Part shown: positions 25,415 to 34,130 of the stretch, in pieces
Position numbering within the stretch: the stretch's first letter is position 1
Layout of the letters: each line of letters starts with the position of its first letter
Assembly: GCA_002356435.2 (NCBI GenBank)
Contig: AP018040.2
Span: 2,914,001-2,978,000 of the forward strand
Reading direction: 5' to 3'
DNA: 64,000 nt
Source of the DNA: Petrimonas sp. IBARAKI
Lineage (GTDB): Bacteria > Bacteroidota > Bacteroidia > Bacteroidales > Dysgonomonadaceae
The notes under the pieces: generated by a model
Databases searched by the model: none
Told to the model about the DNA's origin: nothing
Seen by the model: only the letters and a program-made list of their open reading frames with translations
Program-made: the position numbers and the translations under genes

Positions 25415-26491
25415 ATGAAACCAATCAAAATTGCAATACTCTCCTTAACACACGGACATACACGCAAGTATTTTCAAACACTCAACGATAATCCGGGATT
25501 TGAATGGGTAGCTGTCTCCGCTGAATCGAAAAAAGTTCAGGAAATATTTTATAAATATGGTTATGATGTTCCCTGCTACATGAGCGATGAGGAGATGTTT
25601 GAAAAACACCCGGATATAGAGGCGGTAGTAATGGCCTCGGGAAACAGCAGACATTTAGAACAATTCAGGATGTGTGCCGAAAGGGGTATTCATATATTAT
25701 CAATGAAGATACCTACATTTGATATGAATGAATATGACGAGATGATAAAACTCGTTGAAGAATCAGGAATTATATGCCAGGTTGAACTTGAAATGCACTA
25801 TAATCCCGTGGTAAACAGAATGAAAAAGCTTTTCTCAGAAAATCAATTGGGAGTAGTATCCGGAATAAATGCTACTAATATAACACTCTCTCCCGTTTGG
25901 GCATTTCCATGGCAAGGTGTACCGGAAGAAAGTTACGGAAAAAGAGTTCCTCTAAATTCAAACAACACACGATTTAGGGGCGGTGCACTGTGCGATCACC
26001 CACACATATTCGATATGATTCGATGGCTTACTAAAAGTGAGTTTGACTATATTTTTGCAGAGGTCGGTCCAAATATTCGTGAGGAACTAGAAGTTGAGGA
26101 TATCATTCTAGTAAATGGTAAGATGAAAAATGGTGTTAGTTTTCTCCTGGATCCCTCTTGGTCAAGATTGGAAGAGAGGTTGGAAGTGCCAGGGCCCGGT
26201 TGGGAAGTATTTCCAAAACGGATGGAAGTTAATTTCAACATCTCTGGAGAGAAAGGAGTGATGCTGGCTGACTGTTTTGGGCCTAACGTATATCACAACG
26301 GTGCACCCAACGACAGATATACTGTCCAGTACACCTATTTTGATGAATGGATTGGAATGATGGATGAATTTATCCATTGTGTGAGAGAGAATAGCACACC
26401 TAAGATAAATTTAATGTGGCATAAAAAAACAATAGAGGCGATGAATGCTTGTTATGAGAGTATCGAAACAGGCCAGCCTGTCTTTTTGTAG
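25415..26491 (+). CDS. Gfo/Idh/MocA-family NAD(P)-dependent oxidoreductase
   Basis: A protein of 358 residues. The N-terminal Rossmann strand is KIAILSLTHGHTRKYFQTL, where the usual GxGxxG is replaced by a His/Thr-containing loop as in some divergent members. The EKP motif appears as MKIP (about 93-96), keeping the lysine. The second domain contains GGALCDHPHIFDMIRWL, the histidine helix that carries the catalytic His of the family. Members oxidise a sugar hydroxyl, often C3, or carry out related epimerisation and redox-assisted glycoside cleavage. No export signal. Adjacent to the C-terminal-like domain gene and 23 bases before the GH20-like paralogue. Confidence 0.82.
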   Translation: MKPIKIAILSLTHGHTRKYFQTLNDNPGFEWVAVSAESKKVQEIFYKYGYDVPCYMSDEEMFEKHPDIEAVVMASGNSRHLEQFRMCAERGIHILSMKIPTFDMNEYDEMIKLVEESGIICQVELEMHYNPVVNRMKKLFSENQLGVVSGINATNITLSPVWAFPWQGVPEESYGKRVPLNSNNTRFRGGALCDHPHIFDMIRWLTKSEFDYIFAEVGPNIREELEVEDIILVNGKMKNGVSFLLDPSWSRLEERLEVPGPGWEVFPKRMEVNFNISGEKGVMLADCFGPNVYHNGAPNDRYTVQYTYFDEWIGMMDEFIHCVRENSTPKINLMWHKKTIEAMNACYESIETGQPVFL

Positions 26492-26514
26492 TTATCATCT
26501 AACAGAAAATAATT

Positions 26515-27453
26515 ATGAACAATCTTGGCAAAAACAATAAAATTTGGGCCTGTTTACTACATCTTAGCTTCAATATGTGGGAGGAATTTATTTCACCACA
26601 TAGGCCCTTTCGTGGTTTCAGGCCAAACCTGGAATTAAGTGAAGCTTTATGGAATGACGCTATTGATTTAATGGCTAAGCAGGGTGTAAATATGGTGGTG
26701 ATAGATCTGGGCGATGCGGTGAAGTATGAAAGTCATCCTGAAATTGCAGTCAATAATGCTTGGAGCACCACACGACTAAAACAGGAACTGAAAAAAATAA
26801 GAGCATTGGGTATCGAACCGGTTCCAAAATTAAACTTTTCTGCCGGTCACGACACATGGCTGAGAGAGTATTCCAGGATGGTGTCCACGGAAACATATTA
26901 TAAAGTCTGTTCGGACCTCATACAGGAGGTCTCGACACTGTTTGACACCCCCTCATTGTTCCACCTTGGCATGGATGAAGAGAGCATAGGGCATCAAAGG
27001 TATCAAAAACATATAGTGATACGGAAAAATGAGGCGTGGTGGAATGATTTCCTTTTCCTGGTCGAAGAGGTGGAAAAAAGCGGTTCTCGCGCATGGATCT
27101 GGCCGGATTACATGTTATGGAACGAACCCGAACAATTTTTTAAGCATATGCCTAAATCAGTTGTCCAGGGGAATTGGTTTTACGGGGAAGAACTTGATCC
27201 TGGAACAGAACGAGTTAAAGCATACCTTGATCTTGAAAAACACGGGTTCGATCAGATACCCACCGGAAGTTATCACGACTATAACACTGGAAGTATTGGA
27301 AGCACAGTCGCCTTCGGCAAAAAACATATAGATGATAGCAGATTACTTGGATTTTTACAAACTTTCTGGAGGCCAACAATCGAGGAGAACAGGGACAGGA
27401 TAATTGGAGGAATTGAATTACTGGGGAAAGCAAAACAAACATATTACAAGTAA
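26515..27453 (+). CDS. Cytoplasmic paralogue of the GH20-like TIM-barrel protein
   Basis: A protein of 312 residues, clearly homologous along its length to the product of 20036-21091: KIWACLLHLSFNM, NMVVIDLGDAV, FHLGMDEES (D154-E155), RAWIWPDYM, HMPKSVVQGNWFYGEELD, FDQIPTGSYHD and LLGFLQTFWRPT all have close counterparts. It lacks the Tat signal, so it should stay in the cytoplasm while the paralogue is exported. The pair may act on the same linkage in two compartments. It is followed 9 bases later by the first DUF4838 lipoprotein gene. Confidence 0.72.
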   Translation: MNNLGKNNKIWACLLHLSFNMWEEFISPHRPFRGFRPNLELSEALWNDAIDLMAKQGVNMVVIDLGDAVKYESHPEIAVNNAWSTTRLKQELKKIRALGIEPVPKLNFSAGHDTWLREYSRMVSTETYYKVCSDLIQEVSTLFDTPSLFHLGMDEESIGHQRYQKHIVIRKNEAWWNDFLFLVEEVEKSGSRAWIWPDYMLWNEPEQFFKHMPKSVVQGNWFYGEELDPGTERVKAYLDLEKHGFDQIPTGSYHDYNTGSIGSTVAFGKKHIDDSRLLGFLQTFWRPTIEENRDRIIGGIELLGKAKQTYYK

Positions 27454-27462
27454 ACCGGGATC

Positions 27463-29379
27463 ATGAAGCACTTATTATTCAAACCAAGGACAGAATACTT
27501 TGCAGTACTATTATTATGCTTTCTGTTAGCATCTTGTGCAAACGGAATTGGAGGCAAAGAGTCAAAAATTAGTCTGAATGGGGATGAATTAACAACAATT
27601 GCTGTGTCAGCAACAGCATCGTATAGGGAAAAGTTTGCAGCTGAGGAGCTGGCAAGCTACTTAAATAAAATTACGGGTAAAGAGCTATCAGTCATCACGG
27701 TTGACAGCTCCATGGTACCCGATGGAACTATCGCGATTGGTGAGTTATCAGTCAGTTCCGGAATGATTTCGCGAGAAGAGCTTGGCCCTATAGGTGAGGA
27801 TGGATTTGTAATTAACATTGCTGATAATAAGGGAGCTATATGTGGATGGCGTGATTTAGGAACAGTTTACGGGGTATATGAACTTTTAAAACAGGTTGGC
27901 GTGAAATTTTACGCGGAGGATTGCGAAATTATTCCAAGCAAATCTAAGCTTAAAATACCCGAATTGCATCTCGCTATTAAGCCTCATTATGAACTGAGGT
28001 CAATTTTTAAAATGGATGTTTACTATCCTGAGTTTCATTCCTACCTTAAATTTGGATATACTCCTAATGATGATTTAGGATATCATGGTGATCTTGGGGC
28101 ACCAGGTGAAAGAAACTGGGTTCATTCTGCAAGTTATTTGATTCCATTTCGAAAATTTGGTAAAGACCACCCAGAGTACTTTGCACTTAATAATAATGGA
28201 CAGAGATATTCTGGAACTGGATCTCCCGGCCATTTGTGCCTGTCAAATATGGAGATGCGTGAAACGGGAGCAGAACGTTTATTATTGCTTGTAGAACAGC
28301 AAAAAGAAAGATCCTATTTTGTCGTTACTCAAGGGGATGGCGGGCCAACGAACTGGTGTCAGTGTGATGAATGTAAGGCTTTTGACTCTAAGCCAAGTGT
28401 TCACATGACTGACCGCCTCATGGATTATGTTAATTATAATGCAAGGAAAGTAACTGAAAAATTTCCTGAGAAAAAAATACTTACATTGGCCTATACATCA
28501 GCAACCGCAAGCCCACCGGTGCGAGTTGTACCAGATTCTAATGTAATGGTTATGTATTGTCCATTACATCGCCCCGAACCTAATTATGACGGAGAATGTC
28601 ATAGTCATGGGTTAGATTGTATAAATAACTTATGGGCAAAAAAAGATATTGAAAATTGGCTTTCCCTGTATCCTAATAACATGTATATTTTCGACTATCC
28701 GAGAAATTATTTCAGATGGTATCAGCCTTTTGGTGGTTTTTATGCGATGGTTGACAAGATGGATTATTATTCATCCAATAATATTCGTGGAATTACCTTT
28801 TGCGTTGTCCCCGCAAATTTTCGAGATTTATTTATTTATGTTATGGGACATTTGCTGTGGGAACCCGACTCGAATGTTGAAGCACTAATTGATGAATTCA
28901 TGTCAGCTTATTATGGAGCTGCTGCCACATCCATCCGGGAATACTTTGATTTCATGTATAACGAAATTGATGTTCGCGATATACATCAACACTCTGAAAA
29001 ATCAAATCCCGAACTTGTTACTCCTGAATTTTCAGCTTCAGCCCTGAAATTTTTTGAACGTGCACAGAAAGCAGTTGCAGATGATTCAGTTCTTTTATCT
29101 CGTGTGGAATTCGAGAAATTCAGTGTTCTTTGGGCTGATATTGATCAAAGAAATATTATGAAAAACAATCTTTCGATTGACCTTTCTGTACATGCTAAGC
29201 GATTTGGTGAAATGGTCAGAATAGCTAAAAAACATAAAATGATTAATGTAGGAGGAAGAATTACTTTTAAAGATTGGATTCATCAGGTATCACCAATACG
29301 GTTGCAAAATGAATTATGGTATAATGATCCTGCAGTTGATATTTTAATTGATAAACCTGAGAATTTATTCCTACTATAA
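27463..29379 (+). CDS. DUF4838-type lipoprotein, putative glycoside hydrolase (copy 1)
   Basis: A protein of 638 residues. A lipoprotein signal ends in LLASC with the lipidated cysteine at residue 25. The N-terminal domain (about 40-170; KFAAEELASYLNKITGKEL, TVYGVYELLKQVGVKFYAED) resembles the N-terminal alpha/beta domain of alpha-glucuronidases and many DUF4838 proteins. The following barrel has VTQGDGGPTNWCQCDECKAFD with clustered cysteines, typical of DUF4838. Activity for the family is undefined; a glycan-active enzyme on the outer or inner membrane is likely. About 300 bases of its N-terminal coding region are almost identical to copy 2 (29509-31419). Confidence 0.75.
   Translation: MKHLLFKPRTEYFAVLLLCFLLASCANGIGGKESKISLNGDELTTIAVSATASYREKFAAEELASYLNKITGKELSVITVDSSMVPDGTIAIGELSVSSGMISREELGPIGEDGFVINIADNKGAICGWRDLGTVYGVYELLKQVGVKFYAEDCEIIPSKSKLKIPELHLAIKPHYELRSIFKMDVYYPEFHSYLKFGYTPNDDLGYHGDLGAPGERNWVHSASYLIPFRKFGKDHPEYFALNNNGQRYSGTGSPGHLCLSNMEMRETGAERLLLLVEQQKERSYFVVTQGDGGPTNWCQCDECKAFDSKPSVHMTDRLMDYVNYNARKVTEKFPEKKILTLAYTSATASPPVRVVPDSNVMVMYCPLHRPEPNYDGECHSHGLDCINNLWAKKDIENWLSLYPNNMYIFDYPRNYFRWYQPFGGFYAMVDKMDYYSSNNIRGITFCVVPANFRDLFIYVMGHLLWEPDSNVEALIDEFMSAYYGAAATSIREYFDFMYNEIDVRDIHQHSEKSNPELVTPEFSASALKFFERAQKAVADDSVLLSRVEFEKFSVLWADIDQRNIMKNNLSIDLSVHAKRFGEMVRIAKKHKMINVGGRITFKDWIHQVSPIRLQNELWYNDPAVDILIDKPENLFLL
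27673..27966 (+). repeat. Near-identical tract shared by the two DUF4838 genes, copy 1
   Basis: 294 bases match 29716-30009 with a single difference that I can find (27780 G versus 29823 A), although the genes diverge on both sides. This points to recent gene conversion or a partial duplication. Confidence 0.85.
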
Positions 29380-29508
29380 GTCAGATAAGATTTTTTACTA
29401 TTTTTAACATGGCGTAAATCCATAATTGATATTTGAACACACTATACATAAACCTGCTGATTCTTACAACAAGTAACATGCATACAATATTAAATAATAT
29501 TTCATGAA

Positions 29509-31419
29509 ATGAAAACTTTAAAAATTGATCGAAAAGCTTTTATGTTTTTCATGACTCTCCTCATCACGATAACATCTTGTACTACCGGTATTGGTGACGG
29601 CAAGTCGAAAATCAGCCTAAGCAAGGATGAATTAACAACAATTGCTGTGTCAACAACAGCATCTGATAGGGAAAAGTTTGCGGCAGAAGAGCTTGCAAGT
29701 TATTTAAATAAAATAACGGGTAAAGAGCTATCAGTCATCACGGTTGACAGCTCCATGGTACCCGATGGAACTATCGCGATTGGTGAGTTATCAGTCAGTT
29801 CCGGAATGATTTCGCGAGAAGAACTTGGCCCTATAGGTGAGGATGGATTTGTAATTAACATTGCTGATAATAAGGGAGCTATATGTGGATGGCGTGATTT
29901 AGGAACAGTTTACGGGGTATATGAACTTTTAAAACAGGTTGGCGTGAAATTTTACGCGGAGGATTGCGAAATTATTCCAAGCAAATCTAAGCTTAAAATA
30001 CCCGAATTGCGTCTCGCTATTAAGCCTCATTATGATCTAAGGACAATATTTAAGTATGATGTTTACTTCAAGGGAATTACGCCAAGTATGAAATTGGGGT
30101 ACACCCCCAATGATGATATGGGGTATCACGGTGATTTAGGTGCTCCCGGGGAGAGAAACTGGGTACATTCAGCCAGTTTTATGATGCCTTATCGTTTATT
30201 CGGAGAAGAGCATCCAGAGTATTTTGCTTTGAACAAGAGTAGTGAGCGAGTTAAGCCCGGTGAGGGACCTCCTGGACACTTATGCTTGTCGAACATGGAG
30301 ATGCGTGAAACGGGAGCAGAAAGGCTACTCCATTTGATTGAAAAGCAGGAAAATCGAACATCTTTTGTTGTCACTCAGGGCGATGGCAGATCGAATAGTT
30401 GGTGTCAGTGCAGCAATTGCAAAGCGCTTGATGCAATACCCGGAGATCATATGACCGATAGGCTGATGGACTATGTCAATTACAATGCCCGGGTGGTAAA
30501 CGAGAAGTACCCAGGGAAAAAAATATTGACACTCGCTTACACGGAGGCTACCTCACGCCCTCCCGAGAGAGTGATGCCTGATCCGAACGTTATGGTTATG
30601 TATTGCCCCTACCCTCCTCAAACACCATGCCAGAGCCATGGTTTGGACTGCCCTGAGAATAGCCAGGGTTTTGCTGAACTACAAGGCTGGATAGAAAAAT
30701 GTCCTGATAACATGTATATCTATGATTATCCCAGAGGCTACAGGGTATGGTACGAGCCCTTCGGGAGCTTTTATGCCATGGTTGATAAAATGAATTTTTA
30801 TGCTTCTAATGGAATTAAGGGAATCGTTCAGTGTGTAGTTCCTACAAGTTTTACCGATCTGTTCGTTTTTGTGCAGGGAGTACTGTTTTGGGAACCTGAT
30901 GCTGATGTGGAAAAACTTATAGATGAATTCATGGATGCCTACTATGGGGAAGCAGCACCTCATATGAGGGAGTATTTCAATTTCATGCATAATGAAATTA
31001 ATACCCGTAATGTGCATCAAGGTTGTGAAAGTCCAAATCCTGATCTTGTAACTGCTGAATATGCCGACAACGCTTTGGTTATGTTTGATAAGGCACAAAA
31101 TGCTGTTGCAGATGATCCGGCTGCATTATACCGTGTTGAGTTGGAAAAGTTTTGTCTTCTGTTTTCTGATGTAAATCAACGAAACACGATAAATGATGAG
31201 TTGACGATTAGTATGCCTGAACACTCTAAACGTCTGGCTGAAACAGTAAGAATAGCAAGAGAAATGGAGGTTATTCGCGTTGGGAACATGCCCAATATGA
31301 TGAATTTTAAAAATTGGCTTAGAAGCGTTTCCCTATTAACACTTCAGTCAGAACCTTGGTATTACGATCCGGGTGTTGATGCTTTTCTGAACAATCCTGA
31401 GAATATTTTCATTTATTGA
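29509..31419 (+). CDS. DUF4838-type lipoprotein, putative glycoside hydrolase (copy 2)
   Basis: A protein of 636 residues, a paralogue of the preceding gene product with the same layout: lipoprotein signal ending ITITSC (Cys24), GH67-N-like domain, then the DUF4838 barrel with VTQGDGRSNSWCQCSNCKALD. The N-terminal domain is almost identical to copy 1 at the DNA level, while the barrel differs clearly (for example KYDVYFKGITPSMKLG against KMDVYYPEFHSYLKFG). That suggests the two enzymes act on related but different substrates. It lies 129 bases after copy 1 and precedes the symporter gene, separated from it by a hairpin. Confidence 0.75.
   Translation: MKTLKIDRKAFMFFMTLLITITSCTTGIGDGKSKISLSKDELTTIAVSTTASDREKFAAEELASYLNKITGKELSVITVDSSMVPDGTIAIGELSVSSGMISREELGPIGEDGFVINIADNKGAICGWRDLGTVYGVYELLKQVGVKFYAEDCEIIPSKSKLKIPELRLAIKPHYDLRTIFKYDVYFKGITPSMKLGYTPNDDMGYHGDLGAPGERNWVHSASFMMPYRLFGEEHPEYFALNKSSERVKPGEGPPGHLCLSNMEMRETGAERLLHLIEKQENRTSFVVTQGDGRSNSWCQCSNCKALDAIPGDHMTDRLMDYVNYNARVVNEKYPGKKILTLAYTEATSRPPERVMPDPNVMVMYCPYPPQTPCQSHGLDCPENSQGFAELQGWIEKCPDNMYIYDYPRGYRVWYEPFGSFYAMVDKMNFYASNGIKGIVQCVVPTSFTDLFVFVQGVLFWEPDADVEKLIDEFMDAYYGEAAPHMREYFNFMHNEINTRNVHQGCESPNPDLVTAEYADNALVMFDKAQNAVADDPAALYRVELEKFCLLFSDVNQRNTINDELTISMPEHSKRLAETVRIAREMEVIRVGNMPNMMNFKNWLRSVSLLTLQSEPWYYDPGVDAFLNNPENIFIY
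29716..30009 (+). repeat. Near-identical tract shared by the two DUF4838 genes, copy 2
   Basis: Counterpart of 27673-27966 at a constant offset of 2043 bases. Confidence 0.85.
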
Positions 31420-31476
31420 AACTATCTCAGTAAAATACTGTAAAACTGTTTTAATCAATTAATAAGTAACCAAATA

Positions 31477-31502
31477 AAAAGAAAGGAAGTTTTCTTTCTT
31501 TT
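31477..31502 (+). terminator. Hairpin between DUF4838 copy 2 and the symporter gene
   Basis: Nine-bp stem AAAAGAAAG/CTTTCTTTT (31477-31485 with 31494-31502) and 8-base loop. It is AT-rich, so it may act as a weak terminator or processing site rather than a full stop. Confidence 0.45.
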
Positions 31503-31517
31503 ATAAAACACTCTTTT

Positions 31518-33347
31518 ATGATAATAAATTATGTTGATTGGATAATAATTATAGTTTTCCTGTTGCTGCTAACTGCAATTGGAATGATTACAAGCAGAGG
31601 TGGCGCAGATGATTCAACCAGCTATTTTCTTTCTAAACGGAATATGCCATGGTGGCTTTTGGGAGTTTCAATGGTTGCCACAACGTTCTCTCTCGGTACT
31701 CCAAACCTAATAACCGATATGGTCCGTTCTGGAGGCGTGGCGCAAAACTGGCAGTGGTGGTGTTTTTTACTATCGGGGATGCTGACTGTATTTGTTTATT
31801 CAAAGTTATGGAATAGATCGAAGATCATGACTGATCTTGAATTCTATGAAGTTCGATACAGCGGAAAAGAAGCTGCTTTTTTACGTGGATTCAGATCAAT
31901 CTATCTGGGATTTTTTTTCAACATTTTTATATTGGCAAGCGCGGCACTGGCTTTACTCAAATTTGCAGCCATGATGTTGGGAATAAATCCTGTACTAGCG
32001 TTAGTGATAATTTCAGCAATAATTCTTGCATACAGTACAATAGGCGGACTTAAGTCTATTTTATGGACAGATTTCTTTTTGTTTATTGTTGCTATGGCAG
32101 GTGCATTTATTCCAGTTTTTTACATTATAAATTCACCTCAAATAGGGGGATTGGGAAATTTTCTCACCAATGATATTATTGTTGACAAACTTAGTTTTTT
32201 TCCGGATTTCACGAACGCACAAACAGCATTGACAATATTTCTCATCCCAATAACCATACAGTGGTGGGCTTCTTGGTATCCGGGTTCTGAGCCGGGAGGA
32301 GGAGGTTATATTACACAAAGAATCTTGTCTGCAAAATCGGAAAAAGATGCTGTTAAAGGCACTCTTTTTTTTAATGTAATGCATTTTGCTGTGAGACCAT
32401 GGCCCTGGATACTGGTGGGCTTGGCTTCTTTGATAATATTTCCAAATTTAGATTCGATGGTTCAGGTCTTTAAAGATGTAAATCCCAAATATATACAAAA
32501 TGATATTGCCTATTCTGCCATGCTTAGGCATTTTCTTCCCAACGGAGTATTGGGTATAGTTTTGGCATCTCTAATTGCAGCATACATGTCAACAGTATCT
32601 ACTCAAATAAACTGGGGAGCTTCATACTTGGTAAATGATTTTTATTCCCGATTTATCAATCCAAATGCTTCGGAAAAAAAGAAAGTGTTGGTTGGGAGAA
32701 TATGGACTATTGCATTAATCGTACTATCCATCGTTTTAGCGCTCTATTTAGAAAGTGCATTGCAGGTATTTCAATATATGTTATTGATTGGAGCAGGAAC
32801 AGGACTGATATATTTACTGCGATGGTTTTGGTGGAGAATTAATGCTTGGTCAGAAATATCGGCAATGATAGGCGCAATGGTGTTCTCATTGATTGTTATA
32901 GTTTTTGAAAAAACAAGCCTTGTGCTCCTCGATGACCAAACGGTTATGTTTTACGGATTTGAGATGCAAAAGGGATTCTGGGATACCATGAAGTTTGTTT
33001 TTGTAATTGCTTTCAACAGTTTACTTTGGATCACTGTTACATTATGCACTAGGCCCACAGAAGATAAAATATTAGTGAATTTTTATAAGAATATAAGGCC
33101 TGGTGGCCCAGGATGGAAGAAAATTACTCAGGGACATGCTGAACTGGAAAAAAATCGCATGACAAAAGATTGGAATGTACCTACTGGATTATTGTGTATG
33201 AGCATCAGTTGTGTTGGAATTTTAAGTATGTTGTTTTCAATAGGATATCTGATATATGGTAATTATCTTGGATTTGCAATATTATTGGTTGTCACCATCA
33301 TTTCAGCAATTGCATTATTTAAATCATGGAGTAAAATTTTCAATTAG
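31518..33347 (+). CDS. Sodium:solute symporter (SSS family)
   Basis: A polytopic inner-membrane protein of 609 residues with about 14 hydrophobic segments. The N-terminus VDWIIIIVFLLLLTAIGM and the next segment SYFLSKRNMPWWLLGVSMVATTFS are the conserved start of SSS transporters (SGLT/sialate/proline type). The sodium-site helix segment ALIAAYMSTVSTQINWGASYLVNDFY-like region lies near 355-380, given here only in part. It uses the sodium gradient to import a small solute, presumably the monosaccharide or acid released by the exported hydrolases. It stands between the hydrolases and LutABC, linking import to oxidation. Confidence 0.9.
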   Translation: MIINYVDWIIIIVFLLLLTAIGMITSRGGADDSTSYFLSKRNMPWWLLGVSMVATTFSLGTPNLITDMVRSGGVAQNWQWWCFLLSGMLTVFVYSKLWNRSKIMTDLEFYEVRYSGKEAAFLRGFRSIYLGFFFNIFILASAALALLKFAAMMLGINPVLALVIISAIILAYSTIGGLKSILWTDFFLFIVAMAGAFIPVFYIINSPQIGGLGNFLTNDIIVDKLSFFPDFTNAQTALTIFLIPITIQWWASWYPGSEPGGGGYITQRILSAKSEKDAVKGTLFFNVMHFAVRPWPWILVGLASLIIFPNLDSMVQVFKDVNPKYIQNDIAYSAMLRHFLPNGVLGIVLASLIAAYMSTVSTQINWGASYLVNDFYSRFINPNASEKKKVLVGRIWTIALIVLSIVLALYLESALQVFQYMLLIGAGTGLIYLLRWFWWRINAWSEISAMIGAMVFSLIVIVFEKTSLVLLDDQTVMFYGFEMQKGFWDTMKFVFVIAFNSLLWITVTLCTRPTEDKILVNFYKNIRPGGPGWKKITQGHAELEKNRMTKDWNVPTGLLCMSISCVGILSMLFSIGYLIYGNYLGFAILLVVTIISAIALFKSWSKIFN

Positions 33348-33389
33348 AATAGTTTGACGAAACATTAACTAACAGCTAACATCACCTCA

Positions 33390-34130
33390 ATGCAAATTGG
33401 ACTTTTCATTCCGTGTTATATCGACCAGTTTTATCCTAAAGTGGGTATTGCCACGCTGGAGTTATTAGAAAAGCTGGGATTGGAGGTTTATTATCCATCG
33501 GAACAAACCTGCTGCGGACAACCATTGGCAAACAGCGGAGCTGAAGATGAAGCAATTCAAATATATAACAAATTTGTTCGTATTTTTTCTAAATTCGATT
33601 ACGTAGTTTCTCCTTCAGGTAGTTGTGTATATCATGTTCGTGAAAACTACAATATTCTGCCACAAACCGATGAAGTAATCAGAGTCAGACAAAATACATT
33701 TGAACTTTGTGAGTTTATAGTGGACATACTGAAAACTGATGATCTAAAGATTGTTTTTCCCCACAAAGTAGGTGTCCATCAAAGCTGTCATGGTCTCAGG
33801 GGATTAAAGCTGGGGACACCTTCAGAATTGATTATGGAACATTACTCTAAAGTCCATCGTTTATTGAAAAATGCTAAAGGCATTGAGATTATAAACCTTG
33901 ACAGGAAAGATGAGTGCTGCGGTTTTGGAGGTACCTTTTCCATTTTTCAACCGGATATTTCCGTGAAAATGGGAAAAGACAGGTTGGATGATCACAAGCG
34001 AAATGGAGCTGAAGTAATTACAGCTACCGACATGTCGTGTCTGATGCACCTCGAAGGAATTGCCCGCAGGCAAAAGCGGGAAGTAAAATTTATGCACATC
34101 GCTGAAATTCTGAATAGCAACCGATTATGA
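33390..34130 (+). CDS. lutA: LutA/YkgE-type iron-sulfur (CCG-domain) subunit of lactate oxidase
   Basis: A protein of 246 residues with two cysteine-rich CCG domains. The first includes IPCYIDQFYP and TCCGQPLAN (about 50-58), the second HQSCHGLRGL and DECCGFGGTFS (about 172-182). These bind an iron-sulfur cluster and transfer electrons in the LutABC L-lactate-oxidising complex. Its end overlaps the start of lutB by 4 bases (ATGA). The family also handles other 2-hydroxy acids, so lactate is not proven. The location directly after a solute symporter inside a glycan cluster is unusual. Confidence 0.9.
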   Translation: MQIGLFIPCYIDQFYPKVGIATLELLEKLGLEVYYPSEQTCCGQPLANSGAEDEAIQIYNKFVRIFSKFDYVVSPSGSCVYHVRENYNILPQTDEVIRVRQNTFELCEFIVDILKTDDLKIVFPHKVGVHQSCHGLRGLKLGTPSELIMEHYSKVHRLLKNAKGIEIINLDRKDECCGFGGTFSIFQPDISVKMGKDRLDDHKRNGAEVITATDMSCLMHLEGIARRQKREVKFMHIAEILNSNRL

